DNA of 36,628 bases from contig CAMHLZ010000037.1 in assembly GCA_946186125.1 (NCBI GenBank), positions 1 through 36,628 of the forward strand, given 5' to 3'. A program made the translations under genes and the position numbers. Below the pieces are notes generated by a model that was given only the letters and a program-made list of their open reading frames with translations, was not told the DNA's origin and ran no database searches. Source of the stretch: an uncultured Lachnospira sp. Lineage in GTDB: Bacteria > Bacillota > Clostridia > Lachnospirales > Lachnospiraceae. Shown here one piece after another: positions 24,378-32,486 of this stretch. The stretch's first letter is position 1. Each line of letters opens with the position of its first letter.

Positions 24378-26001
24378 GTTCACTTCCTCCTTCTGAACTT
24401 AACAGCGGTACAAACCGCCCATCCTGAATCAAGCCAAATCGCTTGATATATGCTTCTTTGTTTCTGTAATCTTCCATTGCCTGTGGCATGTTTGCTGTCG
24501 CAAAATAAGCTTCATCCACGACTTCCCTGTTCTCATTCAGGCACTGAAGCGTAAAATACATATTCCCGATAAGCGGTGCTCCTACCTGCTGATACATTGG
24601 TATCTGTGGAATAAATCCTGCTGGTAGTATTTGCACCGGCTTTGCTTTATCAGGCTCCAGTTCTTTATCCGGTTTACAAAAATGATCCTCGTCTGCAAAA
24701 TAAACAATTCGCTCCTTTAACAACAAAAGATCCTTCTTTGCTTCCTCATCAACGATGTGATGCTCTATGATAAGATCCAGATTCTCTAAATATGCATCCG
24801 ATTTGCCTGCGATGATTCCTTCCACGATTTCACGCTTGCTTTCGCTAAGAACCATGTTGTAAGAAGCCATAAGCTCCATGTATTCCTCAGCTATCGGAAG
24901 TGCCCGATAATAGTTCCTATGCTTTTCTTCATCAAGTCTCATCACTTCCCTGACAAGCCGGTTATAATAACGCTTAAATGCCAGGTATTCCGAAACCGTA
25001 AGTGTATTTCCGATATGCTTTTCAAAGCTCTTGGATACGAAGTTGAAATACATACGCATCCCGATTTTTTCATCTTCAGTAAAGGCATGTAGCTCATACT
25101 CTTCTGTCAGAACATCCGCCGTCATAAACTGCAAGAACTCTTCCGTTATCTCCGTAAGCTCAATCAAGCTCTGGTCTTTGTTGTCATAAACCTTTTCCTT
25201 CAGATTCTTTGTAAGACCAAAGTACACATTGTCTTTTCTTTTAAGCAGACTGTAACATCCAAAATCCTTACAAGGCATAACCTCCGTTGCATAAAGCGTT
25301 TTGTCATAGAATGGGATCTCCTTACATCCGGTCTCGGCATCTTCCTTTTCAACATCCTTAAGTCTCTCTTCCATCTCACGCTTTTCACGCCCGGAAGATA
25401 TAAACTTTTGGATTCGTTCTGTAACGGAAGCCTTCGGCTGTATTGGTTTATCTTGCACCGGCTTTTTGGCTTCTTTATCTTCATCCGCAAAACCAAATTC
25501 CCGCTCCGGCAGTTCAAGAGGCTTTGGCATTCGCTCAATTCTCTTTTCAACCTCAGCAATCACTTCTTCCAAAGCTGAAATAAATGCCTCATTCTTCTTT
25601 GCTGTCTTTTCGATTTTTTCCTTCTGAAATTCATCCGCAGTAAGCAGATGCATCTTTGAAAGCCTAAGGATATTTGTGGTCTTATCAATATTGATTCTGC
25701 ACTCCTTTATCAGATTACGAAGACTCTTGGCATCAAAATCCAATAGCTCTGCCTCTGATAGAACCTTAATCTTTACATAAGCAATCGCACTGTCTGTAAT
25801 ATCAGAAATGCTTGCTCCGCCCTGTTTGGCAAATATCGCATTATATATTTCTATCTGTTTTTTCAGATCACTTTCCGGTAACCGGTGCTGCATGATAAGA
25901 AGTGTTTCCGCTTCCTTATTTGCATAAGTCTCACCGGGGATGGCATTGATAATCTGAGCCATACTGTTTAGTGACTGCTTAATAATGGCTTGCTCTGTCA
26001 T
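24367..26001 (-). CDS. Unknown cytoplasmic protein (544 aa) in the pilus operon
   Basis: I do not recognise this protein. It has no signal peptide or membrane segment. It has an N-terminal helical region (about residues 1-185), a charged linker (about 185-235, KKPVQDKPIQPKASV), a central part (FYDKTLYATEV ... YSLLKRKDNVYFGLTKNLKEKVYDN), a helical part, and a C-terminal domain after a Pro-rich stretch (FIPQIPMYQQVG). It follows the prepilin peptidase by 4 nt and overlaps the 251-aa gene. It may be a cytoplasmic regulator or assembly factor for the filament; this rests on position. ATG at 26001, GGAGG 7 nt upstream. Confidence 0.55.
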   Translation of the reverse strand: MTEQAIIKQSLNSMAQIINAIPGETYANKEAETLLIMQHRLPESDLKKQIEIYNAIFAKQGGASISDITDSAIAYVKIKVLSEAELLDFDAKSLRNLIKECRINIDKTTNILRLSKMHLLTADEFQKEKIEKTAKKNEAFISALEEVIAEVEKRIERMPKPLELPEREFGFADEDKEAKKPVQDKPIQPKASVTERIQKFISSGREKREMEERLKDVEKEDAETGCKEIPFYDKTLYATEVMPCKDFGCYSLLKRKDNVYFGLTKNLKEKVYDNKDQSLIELTEITEEFLQFMTADVLTEEYELHAFTEDEKIGMRMYFNFVSKSFEKHIGNTLTVSEYLAFKRYYNRLVREVMRLDEEKHRNYYRALPIAEEYMELMASYNMVLSESKREIVEGIIAGKSDAYLENLDLIIEHHIVDEEAKKDLLLLKERIVYFADEDHFCKPDKELEPDKAKPVQILPAGFIPQIPMYQQVGAPLIGNMYFTLQCLNENREVVDEAYFATANMPQAMEDYRNKEAYIKRFGLIQDGRFVPLLSSEGGSEHEE

Positions 26002-26005
26002 CAAA

Positions 26006-26500
26006 TCACCTCCAAAAGACCATCTTCATAACCATAAGTACGATTACGACTGCAAAGCCCGGAACCACAGCTACGGAGCTTTTCTTTGTAAGCTTCTGAC
26101 CCTTGATTTTCGCTTCTATCAGTGCCACAACAAAGGAAACAAGAAGTGCAAACACCATTCCAATAAGCTCCAGAATCATATACATCGTTACTCCGATTTC
26201 ATACTTGTCTGTAAGCATCATGGTCATAAAGATAATTCCGTAAAGCAGAAAAACATCGCTGTCGCCATCTCCCCAGATTCCTATGATCTTAAGTGCAAGA
26301 TAAATTGCCAAATGCACTGAAACCGCAATTCCAATCAACATATACTGCCCGATACTTATCACTCCAAGCACTGTCCAAAGAGCTATCAAAGTCATGCATG
26401 GAAAGGCGTATATCATCCTCTCCCTAAGATCTGTTGCAAAACAAAGCACCATAAACGCTACTGTTATCGCAATCGTTATAACCATTACTTCCTGTATCAA
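26006..26500 (-). CDS. A24-type prepilin peptidase (TadV/CpaA-like)
   Basis: This 164-aa polytopic protein has four to six membrane helices and both aspartates of the A24 aspartic peptidases: D24 in ATDLRERM, in the place of the usual 'D.R.r.IPN' motif, and the GDGD motif at residues 77-80 (D80). It would cleave the leader peptides of the pilin-like proteins in units A and B. The TTG at 26500 has AAGGAG 8 nt upstream and overlaps the TadA stop; an ATG at 26485 is possible. Only 164 aa, the usual size of the short TadV class. It lies in the same operon as TadA copy 2. Confidence 0.75.
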   Translation of the reverse strand: MIQEVMVITIAITVAFMVLCFATDLRERMIYAFPCMTLIALWTVLGVISIGQYMLIGIAVSVHLAIYLALKIIGIWGDGDSDVFLLYGIIFMTMMLTDKYEIGVTMYMILELIGMVFALLVSFVVALIEAKIKGQKLTKKSSVAVVPGFAVVIVLMVMKMVFWR

Positions 26501-27738
26501 TTTCCTTGCTCCTTTCTGTAAACCTCGTGGAATATAAGCTTTCCTGCCTTTGCGTCCCAACCTTCTATCTCCACAATCTCATCAATCGAAAACCTGCTCA
26601 TATGGATAAGCACAAAGGGCATTGCTGAAAGCATCTCTTCCAATGTTTCCATGGGATAGTCACTTACATATCTCGCACACTGCACAAGTCTTCTGACGCT
26701 AGTTCTGGCATCGTTACTATGAATCGTTCCAAAGAACCTCGCCCCTGTACTCATGGCTGTTGTAAATACATAAAGTGCTTCTCCGCCCTTAATCTCACCT
26801 ATGACGAAATTATCAATGTCCTGCAAAAGTCCAAGCCTTAACTCATCCTCCAAAGTAAAATCCGTAACCACATCATTCTTTCTAACCGTCATGGTGTGTT
26901 CGAACTGTATCTGTGGATGCACATTTGAATAAAGCTCATCGGACTCCTGCGATACCAGAACTGACTCATCAAATGGAATCCAGTCCAGCATGTTATTTAG
27001 TAGCGTTGACTTTCCGGATCCACCTCGACCGGAAATCAAGAATCCATATCCGCTAAGAATACGGTCTTTTAAATAATCCATAGCCTCATCATCCAGCATG
27101 CCGTTATCTTTCAGGTACTCCCATGAAAGTTTTTCCTTTGGCATCTTACGAATATGCAGGTTATTTATCTCTGTTGATGTAATGCAGGATAGCTGCACAT
27201 CAATTCGCAGATAAAAAGCATCCACACCTTTTCTGTCTGTGCAATGGTTCAAGGCATATTCTTCCGACTTACCAAGCCTGTGAATGCGAAGAATTCTGTC
27301 ATACCATGTCCTGTAATCCTCCTCTGAATCAAAGCTCACATCGGTCAAATACCTTTGCCCGTTTGCCTTCACAACAATGTGGTCATACGCCAAAACCTTA
27401 ATATCCGATACCTCTTTCGAAAGGATCAGCGGTGTAAGGACGTAATACCCAAACACTGCATCGCTAAGCATTTCCATCAACGTCTTTCGCATATCCTCCG
27501 ACAAATCAGGATGATGCCTTGCAAGGTAATCGCCAGCCCGGTTCATAAGCATGATGAAGTCCTGCTCGGTACCGGTAATGCACTTAGTAATCAGTGCAGG
27601 GTTTAAGTCACATACATTTGCCTTTAATGACAAAAACACTGACTTAAGTTCTTTTTCCTGATACTTTGACTCCACATGATAAATGGCAGACTTACATTTA
27701 AGCCTGCCATCACTTGCCGGCTTATAATTTAGCTGCAT
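26497..27738 (-). CDS. tadA: TadA/CpaF secretion ATPase (copy 2)
   Basis: This 413-aa ATPase has the GSPII_E layout: an N-terminal domain with LTPLILSKEVSDIKVLAYD, Walker A GRGGSGKST near residue 239, a Walker B region (DNFVIGEIKGGEALYVFTTAM) and a His-box GTIHSND. It is about as long as copy 1 and clearly divergent, suggesting a distinct role, for example one for extension and the other for the T4SS or a second substrate. ATG at 27738 has AGGAGG 8 nt upstream; a GTG at 27745-27747 would overlap the ribosome site. It is the first gene of unit C, 18 nt after the 33-bp element. Confidence 0.88.
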   Translation of the reverse strand: MQLNYKPASDGRLKCKSAIYHVESKYQEKELKSVFLSLKANVCDLNPALITKCITGTEQDFIMLMNRAGDYLARHHPDLSEDMRKTLMEMLSDAVFGYYVLTPLILSKEVSDIKVLAYDHIVVKANGQRYLTDVSFDSEEDYRTWYDRILRIHRLGKSEEYALNHCTDRKGVDAFYLRIDVQLSCITSTEINNLHIRKMPKEKLSWEYLKDNGMLDDEAMDYLKDRILSGYGFLISGRGGSGKSTLLNNMLDWIPFDESVLVSQESDELYSNVHPQIQFEHTMTVRKNDVVTDFTLEDELRLGLLQDIDNFVIGEIKGGEALYVFTTAMSTGARFFGTIHSNDARTSVRRLVQCARYVSDYPMETLEEMLSAMPFVLIHMSRFSIDEIVEIEGWDAKAGKLIFHEVYRKEQGN

Positions 27739-27756
27739 TTTCCTCACCTCCTAAAT

Positions 27757-27789
27757 TACATTTGGGTTGGAAAAACGCTCATTACTAAA
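27757..27789 (-). promoter_or_regulatory. 33-bp conserved element, copy C
   Basis: It is identical to copy A. On the minus strand its first bases, TTTAG, contain the TAG stop codon of the relaxase gene (27785-27787), so the element overlaps the coding end. It is 18 nt before the TadA copy 2 start, with the ribosome site in between. Confidence 0.8.
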
Positions 27790-29593
27790 CTCGCCGTACA
27801 TTTTCTGTAATATTATTTCTGCTGATATCACAACTCTTGATGCGATAATCTTTCTGAATCTCGTATATCTTCTGATTAAACTCCTTCTCCGACATGGTAA
27901 GAGATGATATTTCATCCCCAACATGACCATCCTTATCAATAATGGCAATGACAGTTTCCACTGTAGGCTTGCCGTCTTTCATTGCCGGTCTTGTTACCAC
28001 ACGAATCTTTATATCTGTATCAGCCGGGATGATATACTTCATATCACTCGCATATATGCCATAACGCTTGGCTTCATATAATGCATTGCTATGACCGATT
28101 GCATGAAAGAAAGAATAATTATCGCTAACTGTCTTAAGCTTCCCGTTTTCAACAAATGCTTTGATTGCCTTATACTGTGCATTCAATTCTTTGTCCTGCG
28201 CCTTCAGATATTCAAACTTTGTATTCAGCTCAAATACCAGCTCCGCCACTTCTTCCACGCTCTTGCCATACCCAACCTCCAGCCTATGGCATAATTTCTC
28301 ATATCGTTCAAAATCATCTCTATATTCGCTGTAACCATAAACATCATAAAGGCAAGCCCTAACCATGTATTTCTTCATTTCCTGATATATGGAAGTGATT
28401 GGTTTGTACTCCTTCATAAGGCTTCGGACATCTTTTCTTTCCTGTGATATCTGCTTACGAAGCTCGATGATTTTTTCCATTGCCGTGTTTGCATGATCAT
28501 TTCCACCGGAATAGTGTCTGACCAGCTTATAAACATACCCGACATTTTTAAGTTCATCCGCCATCTTCTGCATCTGCCAGTTATCCCACCTGGCTTCACT
28601 CCATGGATTTCTGCCAAGACGAAGAAGATGTACTGCTTCCAGCTTTTCCTCTTTCGTCATATCTTTATATGCCTTCATTTTCTTTGGTACGATATTCGCC
28701 ATCTCTTGTGGCATAACCGCAGAATAATAATCCCCTGCAACAACAGGTTTAAAGGGATCATATTTTGAATCCAGCCTTTTCTTTATCGCCGAGATGGAAT
28801 AGTTTTCTCCCAGTTGTCCGCTTCGAAGTGCAAACGGCATTTCCTCTGTCTGCAAAGTAATATTTCGCCCCACATTTACCGTAAGGCCTTCGTTTCTTAA
28901 ATATGCGACGAATGCATCAAACTCATCCGTCTGCTCGATGGCAATATCAACAAGTTCCCGAAGCATAATCTTACGCTGCGGAAATGGGATCGGATCTTTT
29001 ACCTTTTCCTTCTTCCATGTTTCATTTGGAGTAAACCCATATTTTTCAGCCAGCTTATTTAATTCCACTTCCATAACCTGACGCATAAAGGATTTATCCA
29101 TATGAATCTTTTTGCCGTCCAAGCCCACGGTATTTATGATGAAATGAATATGCAGGTTCTCTGTATTGGTATGAACTGCATACACAACCTGATGCTTGGG
29201 AAAGATACTCTCCATCAGTTCGTTTAAAAGCTCCATAAGCTTTGCAGCGTTCTTAGGATCTGACTCTGAAGCATCAAGAGAAATAATTCCATGTGTTGCC
29301 ACTCTGCCATCAAGCTTTCCGTAAAACTCTTTTATCTGCATCATTTCATCTGTAGCATGGGAAATATCAGATATATGCCTGCATCCCACATAAAGACCTG
29401 CCACTGTCTTGATCTCATTCGTAACATAGGTAAGCTCATTCCCCAGCTGATTTGCATTAGCTATATTTAGCGGAACACCGGTCTTTTCAGGGTTCTCAAT
29501 ATAATCAATGGAGTCCGATATCTGCGCTGCCGCACTTCTTGTTGAACTACCGGCTTTTACATTCCATACCTTAACAACGATTCCTTTTGCCAT
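27785..29593 (-). CDS. MOBP-type relaxase
   Basis: This 602-aa protein has an N-terminal relaxase domain (PF03432-type) with the candidate catalytic Tyr Y31 (SIDYIENP) and the metal-binding histidine motif H141, H148 and H150 in HTNTENLHIHFIIN, the H-x6-H-x-H pattern of MOBP. After about residue 200 comes a long helical region with coiled-coil stretches (about 370-500) and a C-terminal beta-type segment. It nicks oriT and pilots the DNA strand to VirD4. It is preceded by an intrinsic terminator whose U-tract runs into the ribosome site (AGGAGG), so its expression is probably attenuated. It ends unit D; its stop lies in copy C of the 33-bp element. Confidence 0.9.
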   Translation of the reverse strand: MAKGIVVKVWNVKAGSSTRSAAAQISDSIDYIENPEKTGVPLNIANANQLGNELTYVTNEIKTVAGLYVGCRHISDISHATDEMMQIKEFYGKLDGRVATHGIISLDASESDPKNAAKLMELLNELMESIFPKHQVVYAVHTNTENLHIHFIINTVGLDGKKIHMDKSFMRQVMEVELNKLAEKYGFTPNETWKKEKVKDPIPFPQRKIMLRELVDIAIEQTDEFDAFVAYLRNEGLTVNVGRNITLQTEEMPFALRSGQLGENYSISAIKKRLDSKYDPFKPVVAGDYYSAVMPQEMANIVPKKMKAYKDMTKEEKLEAVHLLRLGRNPWSEARWDNWQMQKMADELKNVGYVYKLVRHYSGGNDHANTAMEKIIELRKQISQERKDVRSLMKEYKPITSIYQEMKKYMVRACLYDVYGYSEYRDDFERYEKLCHRLEVGYGKSVEEVAELVFELNTKFEYLKAQDKELNAQYKAIKAFVENGKLKTVSDNYSFFHAIGHSNALYEAKRYGIYASDMKYIIPADTDIKIRVVTRPAMKDGKPTVETVIAIIDKDGHVGDEISSLTMSEKEFNQKIYEIQKDYRIKSCDISRNNITENVRRV

Positions 29594-29604
29594 CGCAACC
29601 TCCT

Positions 29605-29634
29605 AAAAAAAGGACCGCCCATAAAGGACGGTCC
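29605..29634 (-). terminator. Terminator/attenuator before the relaxase gene
   Basis: On the minus strand a 9-bp stem (GGACCG pairing with CGGTCC and three more pairs) closes a 5-nt loop and is followed by seven T and then directly by the AGGAGG ribosome site of the relaxase. It lies 6 nt past the SpoVG-2 stop. Read-through would limit relaxase synthesis. Confidence 0.85.
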
Positions 29635-29640
29635 CAACTG

Positions 29641-29901
29641 CTATGCCAGCTTTTCGTATTCCGATAAAACCTGCATGGTAATATCTTCTCTTAAGGTCTG
29701 TGCCATCGGGAAACAAATGTCTTTGTATTCACCCTTCTGGTTCTCCCTTGACGGGAAGCCCACAAAAAGCTGTCCATCATCCTTTCGCTCCAAAACCCTG
29801 ATTCCACATACCACAAAGTCTCCATCCAACGTGATACTTCCATACGCCTTACAGCTATCGGTGGAATCTGACTTTTTGAGTCTGACTTCCGTTACCTGCA
29901 T
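29641..29901 (-). CDS. spoVG: SpoVG-family protein (second copy)
   Basis: This 86-aa protein matches the SpoVG family: MQVTEVRLKKSDSTDSCKAYGSITLDGDFVVCGIRVLE, then VGFPSRENQKGEYKDICFPM. SpoVG proteins are small nucleic-acid-binding regulators (DNA or RNA). The ATG at 29901 has AAGGAGG 8 nt upstream. It shares the same fold and many positions with the gene just before it, so the pair is a tandem duplication. It precedes the relaxase terminator. Confidence 0.85.
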   Translation of the reverse strand: MQVTEVRLKKSDSTDSCKAYGSITLDGDFVVCGIRVLERKDDGQLFVGFPSRENQKGEYKDICFPMAQTLREDITMQVLSEYEKLA

Positions 29902-29914
29902 GTAGCACTCCTCC

Positions 29915-30280
29915 TTATCTGCCCTTTCCGCGCTTCGGAGCAGGTTTTGCTTCGCTCGCGGCCTCTGTCTGGGTCGCTTCCTGAGAAGCCTCCTGGGCTT
30001 GATTCTGCTCCTGCGCCTGCTTTTCCATCTGTGCGTTATACTCATCAATTACCGCTCCGGTGATGTGAGCATATAATTCCTTACTAAGTGGAAAAGCCAA
30101 ATCCTCATAGGATCCATCTGACTTTGCTCTGGAAGGGAACGCCACAAAATTGTGGCCGTTCTTATCCTCCATCACTCTTACTCCACGAACTGCAAATGCT
30201 CCGTCAAGTGCGAAGCTACCGATTGCCTTAACCGCATTGTCGGTGTTGAGTAAATTAAGTCTTACTTCTGATACCTGCAT
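29915..30280 (-). CDS. spoVG: SpoVG-family protein with Gln-rich tail (first copy)
   Basis: This 121-aa protein has the SpoVG domain in residues 1-85 (MQVSEVRLNLLNTDNAVKAIGSF ... VAFPSRAKSDGSYEDLAFPLSKEL) and a Gln/Ala/Glu tail of about 35 residues ending in PAPKRGKGR. Such proteins bind nucleic acids; in conjugative elements their role is not known to me. It lies 13 nt upstream of its paralogue. The basic end may help nucleic-acid binding. ATG at 30280, AGGAGG 7 nt upstream. Confidence 0.83.
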   Translation of the reverse strand: MQVSEVRLNLLNTDNAVKAIGSFALDGAFAVRGVRVMEDKNGHNFVAFPSRAKSDGSYEDLAFPLSKELYAHITGAVIDEYNAQMEKQAQEQNQAQEASQEATQTEAASEAKPAPKRGKGR

Positions 30281-30291
30281 AACGCTTCCTC

Positions 30292-31320
30292 CTATCTGCG
30301 TGTATGACGAGGACGGCTGCCCTCTGCCACCGGTTCAACTGACATATTCTCGGAACCTGCTGCCTTCTTAATCTCTTCCATCGTTGTGTCAGCAAGGGAC
30401 AATGTCTTCTTGGCTGCATCGAAACGATAAACATGATCAGAAAGCTGTTCCTCCTCGGAAACCTGTGTGCCATTTACCTCTCTTACCATCTCAGATAAGG
30501 TTTCCGGTGTACCCATATCGGTACTTACCGCGATAACCTCATGCACAGAAGAAGGTAAGATATATAGATCGGTTCCAACCTTCTTGGAAAGTTCAGAAAG
30601 TGCATCTTCATAAAACATGGACGCTGCACCGTTGACCTTTGCTGCATTGGAGATAACGTACATCTGCTGTGTCGGAGGCATTTCCTCAAACATCACATCT
30701 GCCATCTCCGCAGGCATACCGTCTTTTCCAAACATCTCTCTCATGACTTCATTCATGGACTGGATTGTTACCGGAAGGATTTCCTTCGTGTTTGCAACAG
30801 CTAATTCATGAAGATCATCCGCAGTCACTCCCCACATAGCCATGTGCTCATTACGGATGGTAATTGTTGCAGTACCTTCCGAATCACGACCGATCATCAC
30901 CTTATAGATAAGGGATAAATCCTCTTTCTCCTTATGCGGAATCTGTGAAAGCAGCTTCGCATTACGCTGTGTATTTACAGCCACCATAACGATATTGCTC
31001 TTCACAAACTCAAAGTCCTGAAACTTCTCCGCGATATTACCGAATTCTTCCGGTGCTTTGATATTGGATACCACTGTACGAGTGATCTGATCCATGATAG
31101 CATCCAAATCCTTGCCTTCCTCGTACTGCTTGAAATAGCCATCAAGGTAAACATTCGGAGCAATGTTGCTGTCCTCCGGAGTTACTGTAATCCCGTGAAG
31201 CACAAGACCATTGTTCTTTTCCACTTCATGGGAGCGGATCTGTGCGCCCTTGTACTCTTCCGGCAAACGCTCCGGAATAGTCATCAACGCATAATCCTGA
31301 AATTCAGAAAAATTAAGCAT
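30292..31320 (-). CDS. DUF5688 family protein
   Basis: This 342-aa protein has the general pattern of DUF5688 (EEYKGAQIRSHEVEKNNGLVLHGITV ... VYLDGYFKQYEEGKDLDAIMDQI ... MYVISNAAKVNGAASMFYEDAL ... LYILPSSVHEVIAV). The family is common in Lachnospiraceae conjugative elements and its function is unknown. The ATG at 31320 is chosen because GGAG lies 8 nt upstream and it overlaps the stop of the 44-aa gene by 8 nt. It ends 11 nt upstream of the SpoVG gene. Confidence 0.8.
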   Translation of the reverse strand: MLNFSEFQDYALMTIPERLPEEYKGAQIRSHEVEKNNGLVLHGITVTPEDSNIAPNVYLDGYFKQYEEGKDLDAIMDQITRTVVSNIKAPEEFGNIAEKFQDFEFVKSNIVMVAVNTQRNAKLLSQIPHKEKEDLSLIYKVMIGRDSEGTATITIRNEHMAMWGVTADDLHELAVANTKEILPVTIQSMNEVMREMFGKDGMPAEMADVMFEEMPPTQQMYVISNAAKVNGAASMFYEDALSELSKKVGTDLYILPSSVHEVIAVSTDMGTPETLSEMVREVNGTQVSEEEQLSDHVYRFDAAKKTLSLADTTMEEIKKAAGSENMSVEPVAEGSRPRHTRR

Positions 31321-31447
31321 GTTTCTTCTCCTTTCTCTCCTTATTTTTCTTTGCAGCAATAAGTGTGTCGTATGCTAAAACCGCTGCTCTGTTATTAGCA
31401 TTCTTTTCGTAGTCAACGACTACATTTGTGTTGGTTACAAAATCCAT
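31313..31447 (-). CDS. Small protein (44 aa) leading unit D
   Basis: A 44-aa reading frame starts at ATG 31447, with AGGAGG 8 nt upstream, and ends in ATGCTTAA, overlapping the DUF5688 start. The product starts MDFVTNTNVVVDYEKN and ends with a Lys-rich tail (KKNKERKEKKHA). It is the first gene after copy D of the 33-bp element, which together with the strong ribosome site supports it being real. The function is unknown; it may also be a leader that couples DUF5688 translation. Confidence 0.6.
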   Translation of the reverse strand: MDFVTNTNVVVDYEKNANNRAAVLAYDTLIAAKKNKERKEKKHA

Positions 31448-31494
31448 AGCTTTTTCCTCCTTCTAAAAATTTTGTTGGATTTGTTCCTACACCT

Positions 31495-31527
31495 TACATT
31501 TGGGTTGGAAAAATCCTTATTACTAAA
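31495..31527 (-). promoter_or_regulatory. 33-bp conserved element, copy D
   Basis: Same layout as copies A and C, with a few changes in the centre (AATAAGGATTTTTCC on the minus strand). It lies 47 nt before the 44-aa gene and 14 nt after the ArdC stop. Confidence 0.78.
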
Positions 31528-31541
31528 CTGAGGCAAAATTT

Positions 31542-32486
31542 TTATCTACTTTTTTTCTTTACCGAAATCTGGGTCTCTGATTCTTCCGGCATTTCCTGCT
31601 TTGTTTCCAGCTCCACAAGCTTTTCATCAATCTTTGTTACCAGTTCGTTTGCTGTATTCTTTATAAGTTCCAGATTCTCTTTAAGTTCTGACACTTCACG
31701 ATCTTTGCTCCAGCCGGTTATATATCCAAAGCTGTAATCACCGGTATCAAGCCCCAGCATTCCTGCTACCCAAAATGCAGTACTCTCAGCCTGAATCTCC
31801 TTACTCTGCTTGTCCCACTTATCTTCTTTACTGCCATGACCATAGGTTGCATGAGCGATTTCATGAAGCATCGTTTTTATGGTCTGAAGCTCCGGCATTC
31901 CTTCCTGCACCACGATTCGCATTTCTGTCGGCGAATAAAAGCCATTTGCAGAACCTGGCACCTCTTCAAAGCTCACCGGAACCGGACTGATTGATATCAG
32001 TACTTCTTTTAACTTCTCGTAATCCTCCACACCTGCTTCCAGCCTCGTGGTAAGTGACGGAAGCGGATCACCTTCTGTCTGCGACAGATCAAATACGTAG
32101 CACGGGCGAAAAGACTTATATTCCCTTATCACCCTCTCCGTGGACTGGGTACCATCATCGTTAAGTACCGGCTGATTTCTCTAATCAAACTTAGGCTCCT
32201 CCACTTCAACCTTTCCTTTTATAGGAGCAAAGATCATGATTCCGGACTCACCCTTTACCACGTTTCGATTAAACTCATTCCATTTCTTATATCCGCAGAC
32301 ATAACTTGCATGCGGACACTGTGATGCAATCAGAATGCAGTTGTTGATGCTGTAATTTGGAAACTTTGACATGACAGAAATGTACTCTGCCCACTTGCCA
32401 CTTTCGTATATCTCCTTGGTTCCATTCATCAAACGTTCCTGTATCTCGCTCATCTTTTCCTCACGATTAGACTTTGACTTTTTCAT
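31542..32486 (-). pseudogene. ArdC-like antirestriction gene split by an in-frame TAG
   Basis: The first part (32486 to 32181) encodes an ArdC N-terminal ssDNA-binding domain (NYSINNCILIASQCPHASYVCGYKKW, then KGESGIMIFAPIKGKVEVEEPKFD). A TAG at 32181-32183 follows. Past it, in the same frame, the sequence continues without a frameshift as RNQPVLNDDGTQSTERVIREYKSFRPCYVFD and on to a metallopeptidase-like half with the HEIAH motif (HExxH). In intact relatives both halves form one protein that protects incoming DNA from host restriction. A GTG at 32132 after GGAGAGG could restart translation of the second half. I read this as a nonsense mutation; split genes or readthrough are alternatives. ATG at 32486, GGGAGG 8 nt upstream. 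Confidence 0.75.

Noticed and set aside
32181-32183. Pyrrolysine or other recoding of TAG in the ArdC-like gene
   Set aside because: No pyl genes or recoding signal are seen, and a single substitution (for example GAG to TAG) explains it more simply.
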